A DNA stretch of 64,000 bases, from contig NZ_JAUSYN010000002.1 in assembly GCF_030816915.1 (NCBI RefSeq), positions 1,873,501 through 1,937,500 on the forward strand. The letters run 5' to 3'. The position numbers and the translations under genes are program-made. This DNA is from Streptomyces sp. B3I8 (GTDB lineage Bacteria; Actinomycetota; Actinomycetes; Streptomycetales; Streptomycetaceae). Below, piece by piece: positions 17,143 through 24,590 of this stretch. A model generated the notes under the pieces. The model had not been told where the DNA came from, ran no database searches, and was given only the letters and a program-made list of their open reading frames with translations. Every line of letters begins with the position of its first letter. Position 1 is the first letter of the stretch.

Positions 17143-17397
17143 GCCGGCGATCCTGCCACCCACCACCGACAGCGCCCCCGGACAGACGGCCGCCCCCCGC
17201 CCGCGCGGCCCGCCCCTCCTCACCTGCGTCACCCCATCACCAGGATCACTCAATAAGGTGATCGACCCTCAAAAACCTACAAGCGTTCCCGTCCAGTCCA
17301 TAGGTTCGCTTCCTGCCCAACGCCGATCACGGCACCTGCACGACCCCTCGCCGAGCACGGCCCGGGCAGCGAACACGCCCGGAAATTCTGGAGGAAC

Positions 17398-17850
17398 GTG
17401 ATGGAAACCCGGTTCAACCCCAGGCGAGGCACCATCGTCGGCGAGGCACGCATCGCCGGACGGGAAGAAGGCATCGTGAAGGGCCCGGCTCCTCGCGGTG
17501 ACCGCACCGCACACCTGGGACGACCCGCCGGACCTCACCGAGCGGGCCGAACTCGTCGTCGCCGAACTGGCCTCCAACGCCGTCCTGCACGGGCTCGTCC
17601 CGGGCCGCTGCCTCCGGCGCTCACGCTCGCACTCGACCGGTCCGCCGGCCGACTCCGCATCGAGGTCACCGACGCCCGCGGCGACCTCCGCCCCCTCCCC
17701 CGCCCCGCGCCCCCCACACCCGACCCGCTCGCCACCGCCGGCCGCGGCCTGACCCTCGTCACGGCCCTCACCGACCACTGGGACTGCGTCCCGTTCCCAC
17801 CCAGCGGCAAGACGGTCCGGGCGGTCCTGACGACACCGGCCCTCGCGTGA
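17398..17850 (+). pseudogene. Frameshifted anti-sigma-type ATPase (RsbW-like)
   Basis: GGAGG and GTG/ATG at 17398-17403 start a frame whose N-terminal part has no ATPase motif. The N box ELVVAELASNAVLHG instead lies in the next frame (about 17545-17590). The later LRIEVTDARGD (G1) and AGRGLTLV (G2) blocks are back in the first frame. At least two compensating frameshifts, near 17480-17510 and 17600-17625, are therefore needed to restore the protein. Either the gene is dead or the sequence has indels in this GC-rich stretch. Confidence 0.75.
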
Positions 17851-17885
17851 CGGCGCCGACGAGCCGGGCCGCGGCTCGCGCGCGC

Positions 17886-19208
17886 CTACGCCCGCACGGG
17901 CAGCGCGGGGAACACGACCACCGAGCCGTCCCGGTCGCGGGCGATCTCGATCGCCACGTCCGCCGGACGGCCGTCGGCCGCGACGCCGTCGCCCAGACCG
18001 CGGATCCGGTACGCCGTGCGCAGCAGCCGGTCGACCTCGCTGGTCATGAGGACGGGCCGCACGCTCTTCGGGCGGGCCAGTTCCAGCGTCGACAGGCGCA
18101 GCAGCACTCCGGAGAGGCCCGACTCCAACTCGTTGAGCCGCTGTTCGTCGTCCCGGAGCGTGCGGGTGAAGTTCTCGAACAGGTTGTCGGGGTCGCTCTG
18201 GGCCGCCTCGACCGCCTGGAGGACGTTGACCCGCCGCTTCAACGCGAGTGCGAGACCCGCCAGTTCGAGGTGGGTGCGGAACGTGCCGCCCTCCTCGTCG
18301 ATGCCGGGGAACGCCTCGCTCAGCGTGCCGATCTCGACGGGCTCGCCGTCGGGGAGCTTGTCGAGCGCGTTCCGCCAACGGGTCAGTCGGATGTCGGCCC
18401 TGCTCAGTGCCGTGTCGATGGTGTTGACCGCCGTGTCCAGACCCAGGGAGGCACCGAGCTTGCCCTGGTCGAGCAGGATGGCCGTGGCCTTGTCGATGGC
18501 GGGGCGGCAGCCGTTGAGCGAGCTGTGCTCGTCGTCGAGCTTGTCCTCCTGGAGCTGCTCCAGCAGGTCCGTGATGTGTGCGATGGCCTGCTGGCGCTTG
18601 CGGTCGGCGTGCGCGCTCACCCCGACCGCCACGGCCATGAGCACGAGCGGAGCGGCCACGGTGAGCAGCGCGCCCCCGGCGGCCGCCGCACCGGCGGTCG
18701 CCCCGGCACCGCCGACCGCGCCCGCCGCTGCCACTCCGCCGACCGGCAGAAGCGTCGCGTTGGCGGCGAACTGGCCCGTCGCGGTGTGCACGAGAGTGCC
18801 GTGGAACCCGCTCGTCGACCCCTTCGGCACCACCCAGCGAACCAGCCCCTGCCCGAACTCGGCGGCGACCTTCGCGGGGACCACCACACGGCACAGGAGC
18901 TCGCCCGAGGCCGTCGCCTTGGCGGCCGTGGCGGACGCCTTCGCCGACTGCGTGAGGAGCTGCGACAGGTGCTGTGCCAGCGGGCTGGCGGCATCGAGAG
19001 GGATGCCCCGGCTGCGGTCGAGTTTGTCGGGCATCGGATGCGCCTCAAGCGTGGCGATCGGTTGCTCGGCCAACGCGGCCAGTACGCCGCGCAGTTCACC
19101 CAACCGCTCAGCGCTCATAGGCCCGTCCCCGATCACCGCGGGCACTTGGACATCGCGTGTCGCCAGCATCCAGACCGGGACGCTCTCCGCCTTGCGGTAG
19201 TCGATCAT
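17886..19208 (-). CDS. Membrane-associated protein of unknown function (locus A)
   Basis: 440 aa from ATG 19208, with GAGGGG upstream; the frame is open to 19328 but without a better start. N-terminal half: MIDYRKAESVPVWMLATRD then an Ala/Thr/Ser-rich helical part. In the middle (about residues 165-205) is a long glycine/alanine-rich hydrophobic stretch ending LLTVAAPLVLMAVAVGVSA, long enough for one or two membrane passes. After it come charged helices with coiled-coil character (ITDLLEQLQEDKLDDEH) and a conserved C-terminal tail DRDGSVVVFPALPVRA. I do not recognise the family. It is divergent from a decayed helicase across a GTTGAC-N3-GTCAAC palindrome, and a 3' fragment of a second copy lies at 34132. 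Confidence 0.8.
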   Translation of the reverse strand: MIDYRKAESVPVWMLATRDVQVPAVIGDGPMSAERLGELRGVLAALAEQPIATLEAHPMPDKLDRSRGIPLDAASPLAQHLSQLLTQSAKASATAAKATASGELLCRVVVPAKVAAEFGQGLVRWVVPKGSTSGFHGTLVHTATGQFAANATLLPVGGVAAAGAVGGAGATAGAAAAGGALLTVAAPLVLMAVAVGVSAHADRKRQQAIAHITDLLEQLQEDKLDDEHSSLNGCRPAIDKATAILLDQGKLGASLGLDTAVNTIDTALSRADIRLTRWRNALDKLPDGEPVEIGTLSEAFPGIDEEGGTFRTHLELAGLALALKRRVNVLQAVEAAQSDPDNLFENFTRTLRDDEQRLNELESGLSGVLLRLSTLELARPKSVRPVLMTSEVDRLLRTAYRIRGLGDGVAADGRPADVAIEIARDRDGSVVVFPALPVRA

Positions 19209-19362
19209 CTTTTCCCCCTCGGCCGACACACGCCGGCCCACGGCCGACGTGTCACCAAAATCGTAGATCGCCTGATGCGCCCGTTCCCCCGGAGAGCCGA
19301 CCGCCTGTGGCCCGCAGCCGGTACCCACGCGGCTCTCCGGACCCTACGCCGTCCGAATATTC

Positions 19363-19377
19363 GTTGACAACGTCAAC
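19363..19377. promoter_or_regulatory. Palindrome GTTGAC-AAC-GTCAAC (locus A)
   Basis: 15-bp perfect palindrome between the membrane-protein gene (minus) and the helicase remnant (plus). The same sequence occurs at 46505, with recognisably similar flanking DNA on its left (CGTGTCACC, AATCGTAGA and GAGAG blocks in the same order). Confidence 0.8.
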
Positions 19378-19384
19378 ATGTTGC

Positions 19385-19771
19385 CGCTGGACGGTGGTCC
19401 GGGACGTCGAGTGCGACTCCTCCTCGGCCGCCGCCGCGCCGGTGTACGGCTACGGCGCGCCGCGGGCGTCCCGGTGACGCGGTCAAAGGGCAGGTCGCGC
19501 CGGGCGCGGAGGGCGTACGGCCTGCGACGGTGCAGGCGATGAAGGGGCTGGAGTTCCGCGCGGTCTCCGTCCTCGGCGTCACCGAGGGCACCGTCCCGTT
19601 CACCCGCGAGATCACTCCACGCGAGGCGGACCCGCTCCAGCACGACGCCGACCTGCTCCGCGAACGGTGCCTGCTCTTCGTCGCCCGCACCCGCGCCCGC
19701 CAGGCACTGAGCCTGACGTGGAGCGGCACCCGGAGCCCGCTCCTGCCGGGCACGGCCCGACCGGCCACCCG
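19385..19771 (+). pseudogene. Remnant of a UvrD-like SF1 helicase gene (locus A)
   Basis: Two pieces in different frames are collinear with the larger remnant at 46.9-47.5 kb. The first (RDVECDSSSAAAAPVYG) breaks off near 19455. The second (about 19530-19740) is the conserved C-terminal end of a UvrD/PcrA-type helicase: the motif V region QAMKGLEFRAVSVLGVTEG and the motif VI region RERCLLFVARTRARQALSL. Compared with the second copy, about 250 bp are deleted internally and about 350 bp after the palindrome. The frame then runs without a stop into the antisense of the methylase gene. Confidence 0.8.
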
Positions 19772-19772
19772 C

Positions 19773-21476
19773 TCACTTCTCCTGCTGCTGCTTCTCCTGC
19801 TCCTGCGGTGGGGCCAGGGCTCCCGTGGCGATGCCCTCGCGGGCGACCTCGGCGAGCCGCCGGCTCAACTCGCCGATCTCGCGCACCCCTTCCTCGAACG
19901 CGGACAGTGCTCGGAAGGCGGAACCGTACCGGCGCTGCTCGTCGATGGTCATGCGGGGAATGCGCGAACCCCTGCCGTCGAGACGGTAGGTCCCGCCGGC
20001 GGTCGTGGAGCGACGGGTGTTGAGGGAGCTGCGCAGGAACCCCTGGAGGTAGTCGGTGTCGAGTTGTTCGCTGGCCGACACCGGCATCGGACCGTCGTAC
20101 GCGACGAGCCCGGCGCGGGCGAGATCCGCCACGCTGGTGGTGGCACCGGCCGGTGAGCCCGGCCCGCCACCCGCCGCGAGCTCGGGCAGGACGGCGGCCA
20201 GTCCGCGGACCCTGTCCTCCAACTCCTCGCGCAGGGTGGCGTATTCACCCGCGTAGTCCCGTTCCCGGGGCCGGAGGTGGCTGCCTGGGGTCAGGTCGAC
20301 GATGTCGTCGAGGAGCTCGATGAGGGGCACCTCGGCGACCTGGTCGGGGCCCGGTTCGAGGCTGCCGTCGGGGCTGTTGCCGGTCAGGTCGACCATGCGC
20401 ACCGTCTGGTGGGTGTCCGTACGTGCCGCGCTCTCGGGACGCCGCAGACACCACAGGTGGACGGGCAGTGCGTGCGAGGTCGCCGTCCCGGGCGGCAGGG
20501 CGACCACTTGACGCACGATGCCCCGGCGTACGAGTTCCGACCGGATGCGGCGGCCCGCCTTGCGGTAGGCGACCGATGCGGGCATGACCATGAGGACGTG
20601 GCCGCCCGGCTCCGTGTGCGCGTAGGCGTGCTGGAGCCAGGCGAGTTCACCCTCGGCCTTGGACGGGGTGCCGAGTTCCCAGCGGGAGTCGAGCAGCAGT
20701 TCCTCCCGCCCCCACTCGGTCACACCGGCCGGCGGATCGCAGACGACCAGCTGTGCCTTGAGGTCCGGCCACGCGTCCGCGCGCAGTGAGTCCCCCGCCA
20801 TGACGCGCACGCCCGACCGGCCCAGGAGTTCGGCGCGCAGCTGCGCGAAACGGGAGCTGTCCGCGTCCAGCTCCTGTCCGTAGCAACGCGTCCCCGCCTC
20901 GGGGGCCACGGCCAGCAGCAGCACCCCGATGCCGCCGGCCGGGTCGAACACCGTGGCGTCGCCGGGCAGTTCGGGGGCGAAGTGACGCACCGCCCGCACC
21001 ACGCGTTCGGACGTCACCTGGTCCGACCCCGCGCGCCGAGCGGAGTCCAACAGCCGTTCCGTCAGCCCGTTCACGAGAGTGACGGGCGTTTCGGTGCGCG
21101 CCAGCTCCCGTACCCGGGTGGCGATCTCGTCCGGCAGCTTTGCCCCGGGTACTCCGCCGGGCGCCGCGTGCTCTTCGCGGAGCGCCGCGGCCACCGCCGC
21201 CAGCCCCGTGACCATCTGCTCCCCGTACACGGCCCGCAGGGTCTGCCAGAGCTCGACCTCGGGCGACACCTCCTGGCCCTTGCGCTGCCTGTCCAGCCAT
21301 TCCTGGACTTCGGCGAGCGCGAAGAGCGGACTGTTCGCGGCGCCTCCCGCCGGTGCGGGGAAGTCGTCGTACCGCCGACGCCAGTTGGAGACGGCGGCCC
21401 GGGTGACCCCGGCCAACCGAGCGATCTCGGCACCGGTGACAAGGGGCCCGGCCGAGGAAGCGGAATCATCCGTCAT
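19773..21476 (-). CDS. N6-adenine DNA methylase with N-terminal HTH and half HsdS-like C-terminus (locus A)
   Basis: 567 aa. Residues about 15-60 form a MerR/terminase-type helix-turn-helix (GAEIARLAGVTRAAVSNWRR) followed by LFALAEVQEWLDRQ. The methylase core spans about 150-400: motif I is TVFDPAGGIGVLLLA and motif IV is VVCDPPAG, where HsdM proteins usually have NPPF. The last 110 residues look like one half of a type I specificity subunit: LDTDYLQGFLRSS, GSRIPRMTIDEQRRYG and a terminal coiled coil. Expected activity is SAM-dependent adenine methylation of a specific site. The motif IV change and lack of an HsdR partner leave that open. A 565-aa near copy is at 47525. Confidence 0.88.
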   Translation of the reverse strand: MTDDSASSAGPLVTGAEIARLAGVTRAAVSNWRRRYDDFPAPAGGAANSPLFALAEVQEWLDRQRKGQEVSPEVELWQTLRAVYGEQMVTGLAAVAAALREEHAAPGGVPGAKLPDEIATRVRELARTETPVTLVNGLTERLLDSARRAGSDQVTSERVVRAVRHFAPELPGDATVFDPAGGIGVLLLAVAPEAGTRCYGQELDADSSRFAQLRAELLGRSGVRVMAGDSLRADAWPDLKAQLVVCDPPAGVTEWGREELLLDSRWELGTPSKAEGELAWLQHAYAHTEPGGHVLMVMPASVAYRKAGRRIRSELVRRGIVRQVVALPPGTATSHALPVHLWCLRRPESAARTDTHQTVRMVDLTGNSPDGSLEPGPDQVAEVPLIELLDDIVDLTPGSHLRPRERDYAGEYATLREELEDRVRGLAAVLPELAAGGGPGSPAGATTSVADLARAGLVAYDGPMPVSASEQLDTDYLQGFLRSSLNTRRSTTAGGTYRLDGRGSRIPRMTIDEQRRYGSAFRALSAFEEGVREIGELSRRLAEVAREGIATGALAPPQEQEKQQQEK

Positions 21477-21591
21477 GATTTCCAGCGTACACGGGCAGTC
21501 GATTTCGACTAAAGATTACATACGTCGACATCGTACACACGCGTGCGTCTGTGTTTTGTGTGCAGTTTGTTTCTTCTGTGCCGCCGCGACC

Positions 21592-21882
21592 TCATCGTGA
21601 GTGCCGGTGCGACCGGCGTCGCACCGTGAAGACGCAGGCGAGGACGCCGAGGGCCCAGGCGATCAGGAGGGCGCCCCACAGGGGCATCGTCACCAGGGGA
21701 ACGAGGAGGCGGATCTCGACGTTCGAGCGGTTCTCGAAGATGAAGACCAGGGCGATCGCGGTGATCACGGCGAACGGCAGGAGGCGGCGGACCGCGGGGC
21801 GGGAGGAGTACGACCCGTCCGTATGCACCTTGTCCGCGTGCGCCCTGCCCGTGTGCGCCCTGCCCGTGTGCGCCCGAGTCAT
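21592..21882 (-). CDS. LapA-like (DUF1049) membrane protein
   Basis: 96 aa from ATG 21882, which overlaps the stop of the preceding gene by one base (TGATG). After a repetitive His/Thr/Gly leader (AHTGRAHTGRAHADK) come two membrane helices with the LapA pattern: VITAIALVFIFENRSNVEIRL and PLWGALLIAWALGVLACVF, then a basic tail. LapA proteins are small envelope proteins; the Streptomyces versions are uncharacterised. Confidence 0.85.
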   Translation of the reverse strand: MTRAHTGRAHTGRAHADKVHTDGSYSSRPAVRRLLPFAVITAIALVFIFENRSNVEIRLLVPLVTMPLWGALLIAWALGVLACVFTVRRRSHRHSR

Positions 21883-22325
21883 CAGTTGTCCCTCCTTCTC
21901 GTCGCTTCCCCTGCTCGCGGTCCGCTCGTCACGGCGCACAGGGCCCAGATGATGAAGCCCGAGACGGTGATCACGACGACGGACCACACCGGGTAGTACG
22001 GCAGGGAGAGGAAGTTGGCGATGATCACCAGGGCCGCGATGGCGACGCCGGCGACCCGCGCCCATGTCGTCGGCCTGATCAGCCCGGCGCTGACGATCAT
22101 GGCGACGGCGCCCAGGGCGAGGTGGATCCAGCCCCAGCCGGTGAGGTCGAACTGGAACACGTAGTGGGGTGTCGTGACGAAGACGTCGTCCTCGGCGATG
22201 GCCATGATGCCCCGGAAGAGGGTGAGCAGGCCGGCGAGGAAGAGCATCACTGCCGCGAAGGCGGTCAGACCGGTCGCCCATTCCTGCCTGCCGGTACGTG
22301 CCGGATGAGTGTGTGCCGCGGTCAT
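21882..22325 (-). CDS. Four-helix membrane protein, DUF7144-like (copy 1)
   Basis: 147 aa. Starts at ATG 22325 with a His/Thr-rich leader and then four hydrophobic helices: AFAAVMLFLAGLLTLFRG, IHLALGAVAMIVSAGL, VAGVAIAALVIIANFL and VWSVVVITVSGFIIWAL. A conserved loop AEDDVFVTTPHYVFQFDL lies between helices one and two. It is about 85 percent identical by eye to the gene at 28928. It forms an operon with the SHOCT gene upstream and the LapA-like gene downstream. Function unknown; relatives often accompany stress-response genes. Confidence 0.85.
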   Translation of the reverse strand: MTAAHTHPARTGRQEWATGLTAFAAVMLFLAGLLTLFRGIMAIAEDDVFVTTPHYVFQFDLTGWGWIHLALGAVAMIVSAGLIRPTTWARVAGVAIAALVIIANFLSLPYYPVWSVVVITVSGFIIWALCAVTSGPRAGEATRRRDN

Positions 22326-22356
22326 CTCGTACCTCGATTCATGGGATGCGGGTGTG

Positions 22357-22821
22357 TCAGCGGGCGGAGGCGCCGGTGCCTGCCGTGCCCGCGCGTTCCG
22401 CCGGGCCCCGACCGGAGAGGACCAGGTCCTTCGCCCTGCGGAACTCCTCGTCCGTGAGAACGCCCTGGTTACGGATCTCGGAGAGCCGGGCCAGCTCGTC
22501 CACACTGCTGGACCCGCCGGCCGCGGTCATCCTGATGTAGCTGTCGGCCTCCTCCCGCTGCGCACGGACACGCATCGCCTCCCGGCGCCCCATGTTCCTG
22601 CCGCGGGCGATCACGTAGAGGAACACGCCCAGGAAGGGCAGGACGACGCAGAGCACCAGCCAGCCGGCCTTTCCCCAGCCGCTCAGGTCGTCGTCCCGGA
22701 AGATGTCGGCGACGACACGGAAGAGCAGGGCGAACCACATGATCCACAGGAAGATCACCAGCATGGTCCAGAAGGCCCCCAGCAGGGGGTAGTCGTAAGC
22801 GAGATACGTCTGTGCGGTCAT
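22357..22821 (-). CDS. SHOCT-domain membrane protein with PLDc_N-like N-terminus (copy 1)
   Basis: 154 aa from ATG 22821, with GGACGGAGG ten nucleotides upstream. Two membrane helices (FWTMLVIFLWIMWFALLF and AGWLVLCVVLPFLGVFLYVI) flank the FRDDDLSGWGKAGW loop typical of PLDc_N/cardiolipin-synthase N-termini. The C-terminal 35 residues are a SHOCT motif, VDELARLSEIRNQGVLTDEE. First gene of the unit that continues into the DUF7144-like and LapA-like genes. A close paralogue is at 29405. Confidence 0.9.
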   Translation of the reverse strand: MTAQTYLAYDYPLLGAFWTMLVIFLWIMWFALLFRVVADIFRDDDLSGWGKAGWLVLCVVLPFLGVFLYVIARGRNMGRREAMRVRAQREEADSYIRMTAAGGSSSVDELARLSEIRNQGVLTDEEFRRAKDLVLSGRGPAERAGTAGTGASAR

Positions 22822-22898
22822 GTCCGACCTCCGTCCCGGGCGGTGCCCGGCCGTCGTTCCGTACGACTTCAGGGTGCTCACGGGTCCACCGCGCGGCC

Positions 22899-22915
22899 TC
22901 ACCCGGCACGGGTGA
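22899..22915. promoter_or_regulatory. Operator-like palindrome TCACCCGGCACGGGTGA
   Basis: Perfect 7-bp arms around a 3-bp centre, 78 nt upstream of the SHOCT gene start at 22821. The equivalent site upstream of the paralogous SHOCT gene is at 29957, at nearly the same distance. Confidence 0.7.
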
Positions 22916-23130
22916 GTGGGGGCGCCTCCGCGGGCCGCCGCGGCGGGCTCGGCCGGGCCCTGGCGAGCCGGCCGGCAGGTCCCGCCGGTCCCGGGGCGCG
23001 GTCGTGGCGCCTCCTCATGGGGCGGCCGGCCGGCACCGGGTCGCCCGACGGACGGGGCGGTCGGTCGGTGGACGCCAAAACGTCCGTACGCGTCCGTTCC
23101 AGTGTCGTGGTCCGGCATCGAGGTCCGGGT

Positions 23131-23147
23131 TCACCCGCCAGGGGTGA
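23131..23147. promoter_or_regulatory. Operator-like palindrome TCACCCGCCAGGGGTGA
   Basis: TCACCC-N5-GGGTGA, 102 nt upstream of the potassium channel start. Same half-sites and spacing as 22899 and 29957. Confidence 0.6.
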
Positions 23148-23248
23148 TCCCGGCCGGGCGCCGGGGCATGGAGGTGGAGCCGGGGACGGGATCGGCCCAC
23201 CGATCCGGACGGCGGCGAAGGAACCGTGACGGGACGAAGAGACCTGAG

Positions 23249-23938
23249 ATGAGTGAGACGACCACGCACGACGGGGACCGGACCCCGTCCGGGCCGGCCG
23301 GCCACGGCGGGCACCGCTCCCGACGGGCCGCCGCCGTCACCCTCGTGCGCGCCGTGTTCATCGCCGCCGGCCTCGTCGCCGCCTACTACCTGCTGCCGCT
23401 GGACGAGCGGCTCACCGTCGGCACGTCGGTACTGCTGGCATGCGGCCTGTTGGCGGTCCTCCTGGTGTTCACCTGGGAGGTGCGGGCCATCACACGCTCT
23501 CCCCACCCGCGGCTGAGAGCCGTCGAGGGCCTGGCGGCCACGCTGTCGCTGTTCCTGGTCCTCTTCGCCGGCTCCTACTACCTGCTGGACCGCTCCGCGC
23601 CCGGCTCCTTCAGCGAACCGCTGGCCCGGACGGACGCGTTGTACTTCACCCTGACCACGTTCACCACCGTCGGCTTCGGAGACATCACGGCACGCTCCCG
23701 GACGGGGCGCATCCTCACGATGGTGCAGATGATGGGAGGGCTGCTGCTCGTCGGGGTCGCCGCCCGGGTGCTGGCGAGCGCGGTGCAGGAAGGTCTCCAC
23801 CGGCAGCGACGGGACCACACCGACCCCGGTGAGGGACCGACGGAGCAGGGGCCGACGGAGCAGGGGCCGACGGAGCAGGGGCCGACGGGGCAGGGGCCGA
23901 CGGGGCAGGGGCCGACGGGGCAGGAAGCCGGACCGTGA
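23249..23938 (+). CDS. Two-TM potassium channel family protein
   Basis: 229 aa. Starts at ATG 23249. Two hydrophobic helices (AVFIAAGLVAAYYLLPL and VLLACGLLAVLLVFTW) precede the pore module: an outer helix LSLFLVLFAGSYYLL, the pore and selectivity filter TTFTTVGFGDIT, and an inner helix ILTMVQMMGGLLLVGVAARV. It is thus a four-helix subunit with one pore, which should tetramerise in the membrane. No RCK domain is attached. The C-terminus has six 5-residue repeats (GPTEQ x3, then GPTGQ x3) encoded by 15-bp tandem repeats. Confidence 0.92.
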   Translation: MSETTTHDGDRTPSGPAGHGGHRSRRAAAVTLVRAVFIAAGLVAAYYLLPLDERLTVGTSVLLACGLLAVLLVFTWEVRAITRSPHPRLRAVEGLAATLSLFLVLFAGSYYLLDRSAPGSFSEPLARTDALYFTLTTFTTVGFGDITARSRTGRILTMVQMMGGLLLVGVAARVLASAVQEGLHRQRRDHTDPGEGPTEQGPTEQGPTEQGPTGQGPTGQGPTGQEAGP

Positions 23939-23953
23939 CCGCCCCCGGCGCCG

Positions 23954-24151
23954 TCATTCCGGAAGCTGCCGCATCTCCATGACGCGCAGACCCAGCGACT
24001 GGCAGCGCACGAGCAACCCGTACAGCTGGGCCTCGTCGATCACGGTGCCGAACAGGACGGTCTGGCCCGACATCACGACGTGCTCCATCTCCGGAAACGC
24101 GTGCGTGAGCGTCTCCGACACGTGTCCCTCGACTCGGATCTCGTAGCGCAC
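23954..24151 (-). CDS. Small conserved Streptomyces protein
   Basis: 65 aa from GTG 24151, with GGAAGG seven nucleotides upstream. Sequence blocks RYEIRVEGHVSETL, HVVMSGQTVLFGTVIDE and YGLLVRCQSLGLRVMEMRQL suggest a compact alpha/beta fold. I recognise it as a short protein common in Streptomyces stress-gene neighbourhoods, but no function is known to me. Confidence 0.75.
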   Translation of the reverse strand: MRYEIRVEGHVSETLTHAFPEMEHVVMSGQTVLFGTVIDEAQLYGLLVRCQSLGLRVMEMRQLPE

Positions 24152-24269
24152 GAGCGGACCTTCCACCGGCCGGGCTCGGGACACCGCCCCGGGTCTCGGC
24201 GCGGGCCTCGGCGCGGGCGGTGCTTCTGTGACGATCGTGCCCCTCGTCGCCCCCCGGTGGCCTCCCCCG

Positions 24270-24491
24270 CTACAGGTGACCGCGGCCGTGGTCCCAGTGC
24301 GTCGACGCGATCCCGAGAACGACGATCACCAGGCCCAGCAGTACGTCGACCGCCCGCGGTGGTGACCACCGGCCGTCGCATGGGGCCGTAGACACCGCCC
24401 GCGCGGTCCGCGCGGTCCGCACGGGCCCGGTGGTCGGCCCGGCACCCCCTCGGTCCGGGGCCCGTCCGGCCCCGCTCGTACCTTCGGACAC
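24270..24491 (-). pseudogene. Internally deleted copy of the 177-aa membrane protein gene
   Basis: The 5' end from GTG 24491 aligns at DNA level with the start of the gene at 31224 (GTGTCC, TACGAGCGGGG, GCCGGGCCGACCA in the same order). The GGVYG-Met segment is now in another frame. The sequence then jumps to the 3' end: RAVDVLLGLVIVVLGIAST matches TVNVLLGLVIVAVKIAVTH of the intact gene. About 300 bp of the middle are missing. A 73-codon frame remains open but should not make the original protein. Confidence 0.75.
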
Positions 24492-24590
24492 CAGGTTCTC
24501 CCTCTTCTCCCTCCGCGTCCTCACCGCGCGGCAGGGCCCGCTCTCTCCCCCCCTCGACGGACCCGGACCACGCGCTCTCGCCGCGTCCCC

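Larger units (their letters stand above)
22822..23248. other. 427-nt divergent intergenic region with two copies of a palindrome
   Basis: This region separates the SHOCT operon (minus) from the potassium channel (plus). Apart from the two TCACCC-N5-GGGTGA palindromes listed separately, I see no gene. An open frame exists but looks like compositional noise. Confidence 0.6.
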
